From the NCBI GenBank assembly GCA_949299935.1, contig CASGCE010000034.1, positions 31,654-95,653 of the forward strand: a stretch of 64,000 nucleotides of DNA, written 5' to 3'. The position numbers and the translations under genes were made by a program. Source of the DNA: an uncultured bacterium (lineage in GTDB: Bacteria; Cyanobacteriota; Vampirovibrionia; Gastranaerophilales; Gastranaerophilaceae). This document shows, in pieces, positions 18,681-28,138 of the stretch (position 1 is its first letter; each line of letters opens with the position of its first letter). Below the pieces are notes generated by a model. The model had not been told where the DNA came from, searched no databases, and saw only the letters and a program-made list of their open reading frames with translations.

Positions 18681-19550
18681 CTATACTTTTTTAGGTTCCT
18701 GATTTTGTTGTGCCTTTTCGGCATTTTTCTTATGGATATATGCGCCAATTTTATTTGCAGGTTTCATAACCATTACAGGAACTATATACCTGTATACCAT
18801 TCCGAATACAAATAAAGATTTAAAAATTCCCATTCCATCAATAAGGGTCGTTAAACGTTTATTTTTTAGCACATCAAGATTAAAATCACGTATATTTTTA
18901 TATGCTATCGCCTCATCAGGTTTTACATGGTGCAGATTTGGTCTGCGCAAGCCCCTATAAGATCCGTCTGCAAGTGATTCTTTAATTTTTTTATTAAGTT
19001 CATCAATTCTTTTATTTTTAATATTATACCAATCGTTCATAAACTGATTAATATTCCTCGGATCCCAATCTCCGAAGGTTCTGATCCTTTTTGCCCTAGG
19101 GTTATCCAGCAAGTAATTTGCAGCAAAACGCGTTGTTACAACATCCCACCAGTTAGCAAGCTTACTATCCAAAAAATAAGATCCTGCGGTAGAAAATGCC
19201 CAAGTGAAAACATCATTTAAAGCTAAAGTTTTACGTTTATCATTTTCCAATTTATCATTTTGCAAAGTTCTAACAGTATACATACCAGAGATAAGCGTTG
19301 CACCTATGGCTGCCATGTGAGTTGTCATATTTTTTACATTTTTTGTTTTATCAGCAAACCACTTAGCAAATTTACTTTTATAAAAAGCCGCATAATATTT
19401 ATTTGCAATACCTTCAGTCAGCCTGTCGTACCTCTTTGCAACGGGGTCAAACAACTTTGATCTCAGTGGCTGTACTCCTCGGAAGGAAGTATCTTGACCC
19501 TTCTTCAAACCGCTATTATTTGGGTTGATTGTTAGGAAATTTACCTGCAT
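18681..19550 (-). CDS. Hypothetical membrane-associated protein with N-terminal SFRG motif
   Basis: 289 residues, no known family. Its N-terminus (MQVNFLTINPN then DTSFRGVQPL) carries a Phe-x-Gly element seen in several other hypotheticals in this window. Hydrophobic segments occur at about 78-95 (HMAAIGATLISGMYTV) and 245-262 (FKSLFVFGMVYRYIVPVMVM), and the tail is basic (KKNAEKAQQNQEPKKV). It overlaps the next upstream gene by one base, so the two are probably co-translated. Confidence 0.7.
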   Translation of the reverse strand: MQVNFLTINPNNSGLKKGQDTSFRGVQPLRSKLFDPVAKRYDRLTEGIANKYYAAFYKSKFAKWFADKTKNVKNMTTHMAAIGATLISGMYTVRTLQNDKLENDKRKTLALNDVFTWAFSTAGSYFLDSKLANWWDVVTTRFAANYLLDNPRAKRIRTFGDWDPRNINQFMNDWYNIKNKRIDELNKKIKESLADGSYRGLRRPNLHHVKPDEAIAYKNIRDFNLDVLKNKRLTTLIDGMGIFKSLFVFGMVYRYIVPVMVMKPANKIGAYIHKKNAEKAQQNQEPKKV

Positions 19551-20308
19551 TAGTTATTCCCTCCTATGAACTTCGCCAAAGAAACCGGTACAAATTTATC
19601 CAAAAATGGTTTTGCGGCATAATCCGACTCAACCCGATGCTTAGATTTTTTTTCTATACCAAAGACATATTTTAAAATTGAAGGAATTAAAGCAATTGTC
19701 AGCATTGCTTTAGGAATCCCTAAAACAATTGAATCAGGAATCATCTGCGCAACCTTACTTATATTTTTGTATGGTTTTGATTTTTCAAGTTTACGCTTAC
19801 CAATTTCTTTTACATCGAATAAACTTTCAAGCCCTTTTAAATATTTCTGAGGTTCCGCTTTTATTTTCTTGAATGCTTTATCAAACGGAGCCATAACAGT
19901 AGCTGATACTATGAAACCTATTACAGCAGAAGATATAGCATGCGCGGCAGCATACATGCTGTCTTCTCTGTCATCCTTACCAGCCATTGCCATATTTGTA
20001 GCAGGTCTAAAAACACCGGCAACAACCAAAGCAACCAGCGACTGCGCGACTACAGTTTTTTCTTCAAAAATTTCAAGTAATTTCTTAAATTTTTCTGATC
20101 TGAATATTTTATCCGAAAAAGTTTCACCTAAATCATTAAAAACTTTGGCGGCAGCTTCGCTCGTTTTTTTACTCGCTCTGCTGCCGCCAAATGCTACACT
20201 ATATCCTTTGTCTGTATCCTTACTACACTCCCTCTCGGTACTCACAAGATAACCCGAATGGTATCCCTGCTTGAAAGATGTATCATATTGTATTGAATGA
20301 ATTTTCAT
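19550..20308 (-). CDS. Hypothetical membrane protein with N-terminal SFKQG motif
   Basis: 252 residues. It begins MKIHSIQYDTSFKQG, the same short N-terminal element as its partner, and has another AFGG stretch at about residue 40. Hydrophobic stretches lie at about 90-108 (VAQSLVALVVAGVFRP), 130-148 (ISSAVIGFIVSATVMAPF) and 202-220 (IPKAMLTIALIPSILKYVF). No recognised family. Genes of this style are typical of gut Vampirovibrionia, but function is unknown. Confidence 0.7.
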   Translation of the reverse strand: MKIHSIQYDTSFKQGYHSGYLVSTERECSKDTDKGYSVAFGGSRASKKTSEAAAKVFNDLGETFSDKIFRSEKFKKLLEIFEEKTVVAQSLVALVVAGVFRPATNMAMAGKDDREDSMYAAAHAISSAVIGFIVSATVMAPFDKAFKKIKAEPQKYLKGLESLFDVKEIGKRKLEKSKPYKNISKVAQMIPDSIVLGIPKAMLTIALIPSILKYVFGIEKKSKHRVESDYAAKPFLDKFVPVSLAKFIGGNN

Positions 20309-20479
20309 TTCTCACCAATCAAATAATTAACTATACATCTATTGTAAATCAAAGCAAGAAAAAATTTGCGTTACAAGTAAAAAAAGTTTACAATTATTCT
20401 TAAATTTGGTTATAAACCTATCAAATATTGTGAATTCAAACTTAACAATTAATTCAACAGGACATTGTTAATAAAAATT

Positions 20480-21310
20480 TTACATATCTAAAGCCAAATC
20501 CAAAGTGGCTGCTTTTGCAACAATAGCACTGGAAGATATAATATCAACACCGGTTGATGCAATTATATTAACTGTTTGTAAATTTACATTACCGCTTGCT
20601 TCAACAATAGCCTTATGATTAACAATTTGGCATGCTGTTTTCATGTTTTCAACATCCATATTATCAAGCATGATTATATCAACATTTGCGGCTAGAGCTT
20701 CCCTAACTTGGTCAAGCGTATCACATTCAACTTCGATTTTATGAGCGTGTGACAAATTTTCACGTAATTTTTTTACAGCATTGGTAATAGATCCTGCGAG
20801 TCTTATGTGATTATCTTTAATCATTGCACAGTCGGACAAGTTAAATCTGTGTAGAGCTCCCCCTCCAATTTTTACCGAGTATTTTTCAAACGCTCTGAAA
20901 TTAGGAGTTGTTTTTCTTGTATCAACAATTTTGGCCGGAAAATTACCTATTGCATCCTGGTATTTACCGGTTTCAGTAGCAATACCGGACATACGCTGAA
21001 TATAATTTAACGCAACCCTTTCTCCCATAAGAAGATATTTCGCAGGACCTTCAATATCGGCAATTTTATCACCTTTTTTTATAATATCACCGTCTTTATA
21101 ATGAAATTTTATTCTAACATCTTTTGAAAGAATTTCAAAAACCATCTTAAAAACGTCACAACCGCACAAAATGCCGTCACTGCGGGTGTTCAATTCCCCT
21201 TTTAAATAATCCTTTTCATCTGCCAGATTTTCAGTTGTAATGTCGCCGAAACCGATGTCTTCTTTCAAAGCTTCTTTTACATGTTCTTTTACATAAAAAC
21301 TACTTAACAA
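20480..21310 (-). CDS. nadC: Nicotinate-nucleotide pyrophosphorylase NadC
   Basis: Joins quinolinate and PRPP, with loss of CO2, to give nicotinate mononucleotide in NAD synthesis. 276 residues. The quinolinate-binding loop DTRKTTPNFRAFEKYSVKIG, the GGALHRFNLSD and KDNHI stretches, and EVECDTLDQV are all present. Its start overlaps the end of nadB by 11 nt. nadA is not in this window. Confidence 0.96.
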   Translation of the reverse strand: MLSSFYVKEHVKEALKEDIGFGDITTENLADEKDYLKGELNTRSDGILCGCDVFKMVFEILSKDVRIKFHYKDGDIIKKGDKIADIEGPAKYLLMGERVALNYIQRMSGIATETGKYQDAIGNFPAKIVDTRKTTPNFRAFEKYSVKIGGGALHRFNLSDCAMIKDNHIRLAGSITNAVKKLRENLSHAHKIEVECDTLDQVREALAANVDIIMLDNMDVENMKTACQIVNHKAIVEASGNVNLQTVNIIASTGVDIISSSAIVAKAATLDLALDM

Positions 21311-22916
21311 AGCTCAATTCTCCCTCGTCTTTTGTTATTACACTATGTTTGCCCACCTCGTCAGTATTCAAATAATCCAACCTATAGTGTGCGCCACGGG
21401 ATTCTTTTCTTCTTATAGCGGAATTTATAATTAATTTTGATACAAGAAGCATATTTTTAAATTCATATTCTTCTTTGCTGAGACATTTAGTACTACGCGG
21501 AAATTTTTTTGCTAAAATACGAATTTCCTCAAGTGCCTTTACCAAAGTCTGCTCACTTCTTAGAATTCCTGCACCACGCCACATAATATCCTGGAGTTCG
21601 TGTTTTAAACCATCTATATTTAACTCCTCCATCAACAGTTCTTTAGAATACTTATCAATAACAGACTTTAAATCCTCATCAATTTGTTTAGGAGTTTTCA
21701 GTTCTTCTGTTTTAAGATAGTTTGCAACTTCATAAGCACAAACAACACATTCCAAAATGGAATTACTTGCTAATCTGTTGCCGCCGTGCAAACCGGTTGA
21801 GGCTGCTTCTCCTATTGCATAAAGCCCTTTTATTGTGGTTTTACCCTCAATATCAGTTTTAATTCCGCCCATTGAATAATGTGCAGCAGGGGCAACAGGT
21901 ATAAAATCACGTGTTATATCAATACCGTTTTCAAGGCAAATTTTTGAAATATTAGGGAATCGCTCTGCAAGCTTATTTTTATCAATACATGTTGCATTCA
22001 AATATACAAAATCCATTTTTCTTTCAAGCATTTCATTATAATTAGCACGGGTAACTACATCTCTTGGTGCCAACTCAAGTTTTTCATGATATTTATGCAT
22101 AAATTCAATCCCATCAGAATCAACAAGCTTTGCACCTTCACCACGTAATGCTTCTGAAATAAGAAATCTGTTTTCATCGCCATCAATAGCCAACGCCGTA
22201 GGATGAAACTGGATAAATTCCAAATCCTGTAACGCAGCACCGGCATTGTAAGCAAGTGCAATACCGTCTCCGGTCGCAATAGCCGGATTAGTTGTATATT
22301 TATATAATTGTCCCAAACCTCCCGTCGCTATAATTACTGCTGACGAGTATATTGTTTCGTATTCATGCGTTAGATCATTAAATACTATAACTCCCTTGCA
22401 CTCTTTATTTAAATTAACTAAAAGTTCAACTGCTTGTGTCTGCTCGTAGACATCAATGTTTTCATTTTCATAAACATCTTTTGTCAATGCTTTTTCAATC
22501 ATTTTACCCGTAGCATCGCCTCCGGAATGAAGAATCCTTCTAACACTGTGCGCTGCTTCTTTAGTAAAACAAAAATTATTATTTTCATCTCTATCGAATT
22601 CTACACCGAATTTTAATAAATCTCTCACGACGTAATCTGAATGCTCAGAAATGAATTTTACGGTGTTGAATTCGCTAAGACCGGCACCTGCTTTTATTGT
22701 ATCCATGATATGCGATTCGGTTGAATCTGATTTGTTGTTTTTCATAACAGCGACCATACCGCCTTGTGCATATCTTGAATTACTTTCTCCTAGTTTGGAT
22801 TTTGTAATCAACAAGATACCGTCATCAAGATTTGTTTGCTGTTCTATTTTTAACGCCGCATATAAACCGGCAATTCCGCTACCTATTATTACAACCGAAT
22901 ATTTGGAATATTTCAT
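21300..22916 (-). CDS. nadB: L-aspartate oxidase NadB
   Basis: FAD enzyme oxidising aspartate to iminoaspartate, the first step of de novo NAD synthesis. 538 residues. The dinucleotide-binding IGSGIAGLYAALK is at about 11-23, with SRYAQGGM next, the active-site HPTALA in the middle (LQDLEFIQFHPTALA), and PAAHYSMGGIKTD followed by HGGNRLASNSILECVV near the end. AAGGA precedes the ATG. nadB and nadC form one transcription unit driven by the promoter at 22933. Confidence 0.96.
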   Translation of the reverse strand: MKYSKYSVVIIGSGIAGLYAALKIEQQTNLDDGILLITKSKLGESNSRYAQGGMVAVMKNNKSDSTESHIMDTIKAGAGLSEFNTVKFISEHSDYVVRDLLKFGVEFDRDENNNFCFTKEAAHSVRRILHSGGDATGKMIEKALTKDVYENENIDVYEQTQAVELLVNLNKECKGVIVFNDLTHEYETIYSSAVIIATGGLGQLYKYTTNPAIATGDGIALAYNAGAALQDLEFIQFHPTALAIDGDENRFLISEALRGEGAKLVDSDGIEFMHKYHEKLELAPRDVVTRANYNEMLERKMDFVYLNATCIDKNKLAERFPNISKICLENGIDITRDFIPVAPAAHYSMGGIKTDIEGKTTIKGLYAIGEAASTGLHGGNRLASNSILECVVCAYEVANYLKTEELKTPKQIDEDLKSVIDKYSKELLMEELNIDGLKHELQDIMWRGAGILRSEQTLVKALEEIRILAKKFPRSTKCLSKEEYEFKNMLLVSKLIINSAIRRKESRGAHYRLDYLNTDEVGKHSVITKDEGELSFVK

Positions 22917-22932
22917 TTCTTGTCCTTTTTTG

Positions 22933-22962
22933 TTTATAACATTGTAAACTAAAAAGAATCAA
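22933..22962 (-). promoter_or_regulatory. Promoter of nadB-nadC
   Basis: On the minus strand TTGATT (22962-22957) and TATAAA (22938-22933) are 18 nt apart, 17 bp before the nadB ATG. Confidence 0.55.
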
Positions 22963-23258
22963 ATTTCTACCCCTTAAATGTTTAAGTTTTTATTAAGATT
23001 GTGAGCTTAACCTAAGTCTTATCCGAATTTTTTCAGTCAAATCCCATTCATTTTCTATAAACAACATAAATATTCTCAATACAAATTTTTTTATCAGCAT
23101 TATAAATAATATTCTTATTCCATACAACAAATTAAATTCTATTTTAATCCAAATAATGCTTCATACATATACAGTAACAATATAGTCTACATATTTTAGA
23201 GATCAGGGGTTAAATGTGCTATTGAAAAGTCATATAAATATAAAAGAGGAGGAAAAAT
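22963..23258. other. AT-rich divergent intergenic region before the response regulator
   Basis: About 300 bp without a gene. It contains a small palindrome CTTAAATGTTTAAG near 22975 and, close to the response regulator, a possible promoter (TTAAAT, 17 nt, TATAAA ending near 23240). The GAGGAGG ribosome binding site follows. No tRNA or other RNA gene was seen. Confidence 0.4.
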
Positions 23259-23927
23259 ATGAACAACCTGCCTATAAAAATATTATTAGTAGAGGATCAT
23301 AAATTAATGCGAGTAGGTCTGAAATCACTTTTTGAAGAAATGGAGGGACTTGAGGTAATATCCGAAGCCCAAAGCGGTAAAGAAGCAATTGAAAGATATA
23401 AGATTACGCATCCGGACATAGTTTTAATGGATATAGGGCTGCCGGATATATCAGGTATCGAAGCTACAAAGAAAATTCTGGAACAAAACAATCTTGCAAA
23501 GGTTGTTATGCTTACTTCACACATAAGTGAACAGGAGGTGGTTGAAGCATTACATGCAGGAGCTTGTGCCTATGTAATGAAGGATATAAACATAGAAATT
23601 TTAAAAATGATTATAAAAACGGTAAAAGAAGGTGCGATGTGGCTAGATCCGCAGGCAGTACCAATATTACGCGACAAAAACTGCGGAGTGGTACCCCCAA
23701 GACAAATGTCACGTGCCATGTTTAAAGAACAACACGCAAATCTTACCCAAAGAGAATATGAAGTCCTTAAGCTTGTTGTTGATGGAAAATCCAACAATGA
23801 AATAGCAAAAGAACTTACAATTTCCGAACATACAGCAAAAGCTCACGTTTGTAATATAATCCAAAAACTTGTAGTAGACGACCGAACACAAGCTGCCGTA
23901 AAAGCGTTAAAAGAAGGCTTGGTTTAA
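23259..23927 (+). CDS. NarL/FixJ-type response regulator
   Basis: 222 residues: receiver domain at about 8-125 with the acidic pair near residue 13-14 (VEDH), the phospho-acceptor Asp in VLMDIGLPD and Lys in YVMKD, then a LuxR-type helix-turn-helix at about 160-220 (LTQREYEVLKLVVDGKSNNEIAKEL). The C-terminal helix shares HTAKAHVCNIIQKL with the orphan HTH at 27891. No histidine kinase gene is nearby, so its partner is unknown. GAGGAGG precedes the ATG. Confidence 0.93.
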   Translation: MNNLPIKILLVEDHKLMRVGLKSLFEEMEGLEVISEAQSGKEAIERYKITHPDIVLMDIGLPDISGIEATKKILEQNNLAKVVMLTSHISEQEVVEALHAGACAYVMKDINIEILKMIIKTVKEGAMWLDPQAVPILRDKNCGVVPPRQMSRAMFKEQHANLTQREYEVLKLVVDGKSNNEIAKELTISEHTAKAHVCNIIQKLVVDDRTQAAVKALKEGLV

Positions 23928-23941
23928 TTTTTAAAATTGCC

Positions 23942-23970
23942 TTGTTTCATTAATATATTTTGCTTATTAT
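23942..23970 (+). promoter_or_regulatory. Promoter abutting the aldolase start codon
   Basis: TTGTTT (23942-23947) and TATTAT (23965-23970) are 17 nt apart. The ATG follows after only seven bases and no ribosome binding site is present, so the transcript is probably leaderless. Confidence 0.55.
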
Positions 23971-23977
23971 TTAATTG

Positions 23978-25027
23978 ATGAAAAACAAGAGTATTAAAAT
24001 TTTAGATTGTACCTTACGTGACGGCGGGTATGTGAATAATTGGAATTTTGGTTTTGAAAATATCAAATTTATTTTAGACCGACTTAATAATTCACGTATT
24101 GATTTTATTGAAGTAGGATTTTTAACTGATGAAAAAACTACCAAAAACCAATCTTTATACGAAAATATTGATAAAATTAATAATGTTATACCCAAAAATT
24201 CCGATAAAGAAAAGTTTTTCGCGATGATTTCTTACGGCAAATTCAACCCCGAAAAATTACCAAAATATTCAGGCGGCAGCATTCGCGGGATTAGGTTTAT
24301 ATTCAAAAAACAAAATCTTAATGATGCATTAGGTGATTGTAAAAAAATAATAGACAAAGGATATAAACTTTTTATAAATCCAACTTTCATAAATCAATAC
24401 AACAAAACCGAGCTTATTGAACTGGTTAGAAAAGTAAACAGGCTTTCACCATACGGATTTACAATAGTTGATTCTACAGGCGGACTTAAAAATACAAAAC
24501 TGCTGGAAATTTTCAAATTAATTGACAGCAATCTGAACAAAAAAATAACAATCTGCCTACATACTCATGATAATTTAATGTTATCTTTTAAAAATGCTCA
24601 AACACTAATTCAAGCCGACACGATAAGACCGCTCGTGATTGATGTTTCTGTTTCAGGGATAGGCAGAGGTGCGGGAAATCTTAAAACTGAAATTCTTATT
24701 CCTTATTTAAACAAAAATTATAACACCAATTATGACATTTCCTGCATACAAAGCATTATTAGCAAAACAATAAAAAATCTTTCAGCTAAATTTTACTGGG
24801 GATATTCTGATGCTACATACCTTTCAGGCTGCAATTTTTGTCATCCGTACTACGCTTTGTATCTTTTAAAAAAGAATGGTTTACCGTATGAAATTCTAAA
24901 CAAAATATTAAAAAGCATTCCGGATGCAGCTAAAAACACCTATGACGGAAATTTAATAGCGCAATTGCTTCACAAATATACAAAAAATATCAAACCTGAC
25001 AAAAAGAACTATACAAATATTTTTTAA
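23978..25027 (+). CDS. DRE-TIM metallolyase-like aldolase (HMG-CoA lyase family)
   Basis: 349 residues from ATG 23978 (a TTG precedes it directly). The N-terminal LDCTLRDGGYVNNW carries the Asp-Arg signature of DRE-TIM enzymes, and HTHDNLMLSFKNA supplies the metal-binding histidines. It resembles 4-hydroxy-2-oxovalerate aldolase-like enzymes. Such orphan copies, without acetaldehyde dehydrogenase, often lie in polysaccharide or amino acid side pathways, but no such neighbours are visible. Substrate not assignable. Confidence 0.85.
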   Translation: MKNKSIKILDCTLRDGGYVNNWNFGFENIKFILDRLNNSRIDFIEVGFLTDEKTTKNQSLYENIDKINNVIPKNSDKEKFFAMISYGKFNPEKLPKYSGGSIRGIRFIFKKQNLNDALGDCKKIIDKGYKLFINPTFINQYNKTELIELVRKVNRLSPYGFTIVDSTGGLKNTKLLEIFKLIDSNLNKKITICLHTHDNLMLSFKNAQTLIQADTIRPLVIDVSVSGIGRGAGNLKTEILIPYLNKNYNTNYDISCIQSIISKTIKNLSAKFYWGYSDATYLSGCNFCHPYYALYLLKKNGLPYEILNKILKSIPDAAKNTYDGNLIAQLLHKYTKNIKPDKKNYTNIF

Positions 25028-25089
25028 AAGCATTTTTCAACAACAGATAAATCTTGTTATTATTTTATAGTAACAATTATAGCTTAATA

Positions 25090-26052
25090 TTATTCCAGAT
25101 AAGTTTTAAAAAAAGTTTCAATCTTGTCGAAAGGAATTTTTTGCATATTATCGTATAAATCTACATGATTTGCGTTATTGACAATAAACAATTCCTTATT
25201 ATCACCTTTAAGTTTTTTAAAAATGTCCTCTGAAAAATATCTGCTGTGAGCTTTTTCACCATGTACAATTAAAACCGCATTTCTAATTTCATTAACATAT
25301 TTTAATATTGGCATATTAATCAGTGCCAAAGCTGATGTTTTGCACCAGTTACCATTAGAATTTATAGAACGCCTGTGAAATCCTCTTGAAGTCTTATAGT
25401 ATCCGTAATAATCTTGCACGAATTGCGGTTCTTCACCGGTAAGTTTATCAGGCAAACCGGCTGCTTTAGCATAAACTCCCGTTTTAAAATCCTCTGTCCT
25501 TTGCTTGTTTAAGTTTTCTTTCAATTTATATCGCTCATTTTCATCCATAGAATCAAAATACCCGTTAGCTGTCACACGTGTCATATCGTACATAGTTACG
25601 GAAACTGTTGCTTTAATCCTCGTATCAATAGCAGCAGCATTCAATCCGAAACCACCAAAACCACAAATACCTATTATTCCGATTTTTTCAGGATCCACAT
25701 CAACTCTATTACTTAAAAAATCAACAGCTGCACTAAAATCCTCCGTATTAATTTCAGCAGAAGAAATATTTCTGGGTTTTCCGCCACTTTCGCCGGTGTA
25801 AGAAGGATCAAATGCCAGAGTTAAAAAACCACGTTCTGACATAACCTGTGCGTATAAACCGGAAACTTGCTCTTTTACAGCACCAAATGGTCCGGCAACA
25901 ACTATAGCTGACATTTTTCCTTTAGGCTTATTCTTGGGTTTATACAAATCTCCCACTATGGTTATCCCGTACCTGTTTTTAAAACTTACTTTTTTTACAT
26001 TAACTTCATTACTTTTTAAAAAAGTCTTATCCCAACACTTTTTGATATTCAT
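25090..26052 (-). CDS. Alpha/beta hydrolase, dienelactone-hydrolase-like, with GxCxG nucleophile
   Basis: 320 residues from ATG 26052, which has AAGGGG upstream; an open frame reaches 26073. Features: an N-terminal beta region (NRYGITIVGDLYKPK), VVAGPFGAVKEQ, GESGGKPRN, and GIIGICGFGGFGLNAA where the nucleophile elbow has Cys instead of Ser, then a late IVHGEKAHSRYFSED and NANHVDLYD with the acid and His. It fits the YcjY-type uncharacterised hydrolase family. Substrate unknown; esterase or lactonase activity is possible. Confidence 0.85.
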   Translation of the reverse strand: MNIKKCWDKTFLKSNEVNVKKVSFKNRYGITIVGDLYKPKNKPKGKMSAIVVAGPFGAVKEQVSGLYAQVMSERGFLTLAFDPSYTGESGGKPRNISSAEINTEDFSAAVDFLSNRVDVDPEKIGIIGICGFGGFGLNAAAIDTRIKATVSVTMYDMTRVTANGYFDSMDENERYKLKENLNKQRTEDFKTGVYAKAAGLPDKLTGEEPQFVQDYYGYYKTSRGFHRRSINSNGNWCKTSALALINMPILKYVNEIRNAVLIVHGEKAHSRYFSEDIFKKLKGDNKELFIVNNANHVDLYDNMQKIPFDKIETFFKTYLE

Positions 26053-26260
26053 AATTATACCCCTTATCATCAATCAAAATATTAACTTAAAATAAAAAGT
26101 TTTTTTGTATATTCACCATTTATAAAGTCCTCGCACATTATATATCAAAACCATTTCACTTGCAATTCGTAACTGTTTTTTCCGTTGAAAATTAATATAC
26201 TAAAAAATAAATAAAAACTTCACAAGACAAATTGAGTCTTACTATAACTTTTTGGAATTA

Positions 26261-27526
26261 TTAAGACGCATATTTTTCTAAATATTTTGACAGATTATAT
26301 TTTCTTTTTAATGAATTATAAGTCATTCTGCGGATTTTACCTGTGATAGGATAATCAGCAAATGCTCTGTCGTGCAATCCTCCTATCGCCCATAAAATTC
26401 CAACATATCCGTTAGCGGACGGAGCATCATAAGCATATTTATCATTCAAATACGCAGCAATTTCGTAGGCTTCATTTGGTGAACTCGTCCATTCAAGAAT
26501 TTTTTTGGCCCAATACATCCTTAGATAACCATGTATAATACCTTTTTTTATCAATTGATTTTGTGTAGCATTCCACAATTCATCATGGGTTTGAGCATTT
26601 TCTAAATCTTTAACAGAATATATGTAGTGTTTAATGTCATATTTATGAGAATCAAGCGATGTTTTTGCCCAATTTGGAATACCGGTGAAATCTTTAAAAT
26701 TTGAATGTAAACAAAAATTATCAGAAAGTTCTTTCCTTACAATTAACTCCTCTAAAAATGCTTCTTTATCTTTGTTTGGGACGTTTGATTTTATAACTTC
26801 AATAGCTACTCTTTGACTTGAAATAAAACCCAAATTCAAATACACAGACAAACCTGATAAAACATCTCTGGAAGGATCATTTTTAAATTCAGCATAATAA
26901 GGTAATTTATGTTCCAAAAAATTCTCTAACACATAATCCGCTTCAACCTTTTTGTCCGTGAAATTTTCAAACTCGGTTAAAAAAGGATAAATATTATGAT
27001 AAATTTTAGCTCGCAAATTGGCAGCGTAATACTCTTGTTTGTTTGAAATAAACCTTGCAGGAATTATATTGTGACCATCAATTTCATATATTTTAAAATC
27101 CAGATTATGCAGATAATTTCTTTTTAAAATCGGGTTAAAATCAACTATTAGCAATGCTATTTCATTACATTTGAGAATGTCTAGCTGATTTTGATTAATA
27201 ATTTCCATACTTAAACCTGTTTCTTTAAACAATTTTTGCACCTGATAAATTTGTTTACTAATAAATTGTTGTTTAAGTACACATTCATAATTGATTTTAA
27301 GATTAACTATCTTGAGCGGTAAATTTAACTCTTTGCTCTTTTGCACAGCAAATTGCAGGGCAAAGTTATCTTTTATTCTTATTTCTCTTTCGCACAAATA
27401 AACTATAATCCCATTTTTAATAGGACAGTTATTTAAATTATAAATTCTTGCCGGATTTACATCATTTTCAGTTTCAAAATTAGCCGGAATATAATTTAAA
27501 AGAGTATTTTTGACAATTCTTTGCAT
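26261..27526 (-). CDS. phr: Class II deoxyribodipyrimidine photolyase
   Basis: Light-driven repair of cyclobutane pyrimidine dimers using FADH. 421 residues. The N-terminal Rossmann-like part starts GIIVYLCEREIRI, and the C-terminal FAD-binding part has HGYLRMYWAKKILEW, YAYDAPSANGYVGILWAIG and GLHDRAFADYPITGKIRRM, which mark class II rather than class I. A TAAAAT hexamer ends six bases before the ATG with no ribosome binding site. Its presence in a genome of gut type is unexpected. Confidence 0.93.
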   Translation of the reverse strand: MQRIVKNTLLNYIPANFETENDVNPARIYNLNNCPIKNGIIVYLCEREIRIKDNFALQFAVQKSKELNLPLKIVNLKINYECVLKQQFISKQIYQVQKLFKETGLSMEIINQNQLDILKCNEIALLIVDFNPILKRNYLHNLDFKIYEIDGHNIIPARFISNKQEYYAANLRAKIYHNIYPFLTEFENFTDKKVEADYVLENFLEHKLPYYAEFKNDPSRDVLSGLSVYLNLGFISSQRVAIEVIKSNVPNKDKEAFLEELIVRKELSDNFCLHSNFKDFTGIPNWAKTSLDSHKYDIKHYIYSVKDLENAQTHDELWNATQNQLIKKGIIHGYLRMYWAKKILEWTSSPNEAYEIAAYLNDKYAYDAPSANGYVGILWAIGGLHDRAFADYPITGKIRRMTYNSLKRKYNLSKYLEKYAS

Positions 27527-27686
27527 TCAAATATTTTACAACAATTGGTAAAAACTTTTTATTAACCAAATATCCGACTAAACATAACCAATCTGCTTTA
27601 TTATCTGCCCAAATTCCTGTACAGCTAAAATGTCCAGTTAAATTACAACAAAAAAACGAACAACCTTAACAAAATTTTACAAAAAA

Positions 27687-27760
<74 letters not shown>

Positions 27761-27890
27761 ATATCGGCTGGTTTAATTCTATATGAAAAAAACTTTTTTT
27801 TCAAGTTTTCTTACAAAAATAAAAAACAGGATTTATTATGAATTTAAGCCGTCCGGTAATATGTTAAACTATAAATATACGGAGGTAAAA

Positions 27891-28085
27891 ATGTTACAAT
27901 TGACAGAACGAGAATTAGAAATATTTAGATTAATGAGCAAAGGGTTAAACAACACCGAAATAGGTGAAGTATTAAAAATCAGCAGACACACTGCAAAATC
28001 CCATGTCTGTTCGGTCATTAAAAAACTGCATTCATACAGTAGGAGTGAGGCCACTTTTTGGGCTGGTAAATATAATTTATTCTAA
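27891..28085 (+). CDS. Orphan LuxR-type HTH protein
   Basis: 64 residues from ATG 27891, which has GGAGG upstream; a longer open frame begins at 27783 but without support. The whole protein is one GerE/LuxR helix-turn-helix (LTERELEIFRLMSKGLNNTEIGEVL then HTAKSHVCSVIKKLHSY). It closely resembles the output domain of the response regulator at 23259 but has no receiver, so it could bind related sites constitutively. Confidence 0.85.
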   Translation: MLQLTERELEIFRLMSKGLNNTEIGEVLKISRHTAKSHVCSVIKKLHSYSRSEATFWAGKYNLF

Positions 28086-28138
28086 AAAATTTACAATTTG
28101 ATTGTGAATACAAATATAGCTATAATAATATATGTAAA

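Noticed and set aside
20441..20470. TTAACAAT/ATTGTTAA inverted repeat as nadC terminator
   Set aside because: Only AT pairs with a long loop and no proper U-run on the nadC strand; too weak.
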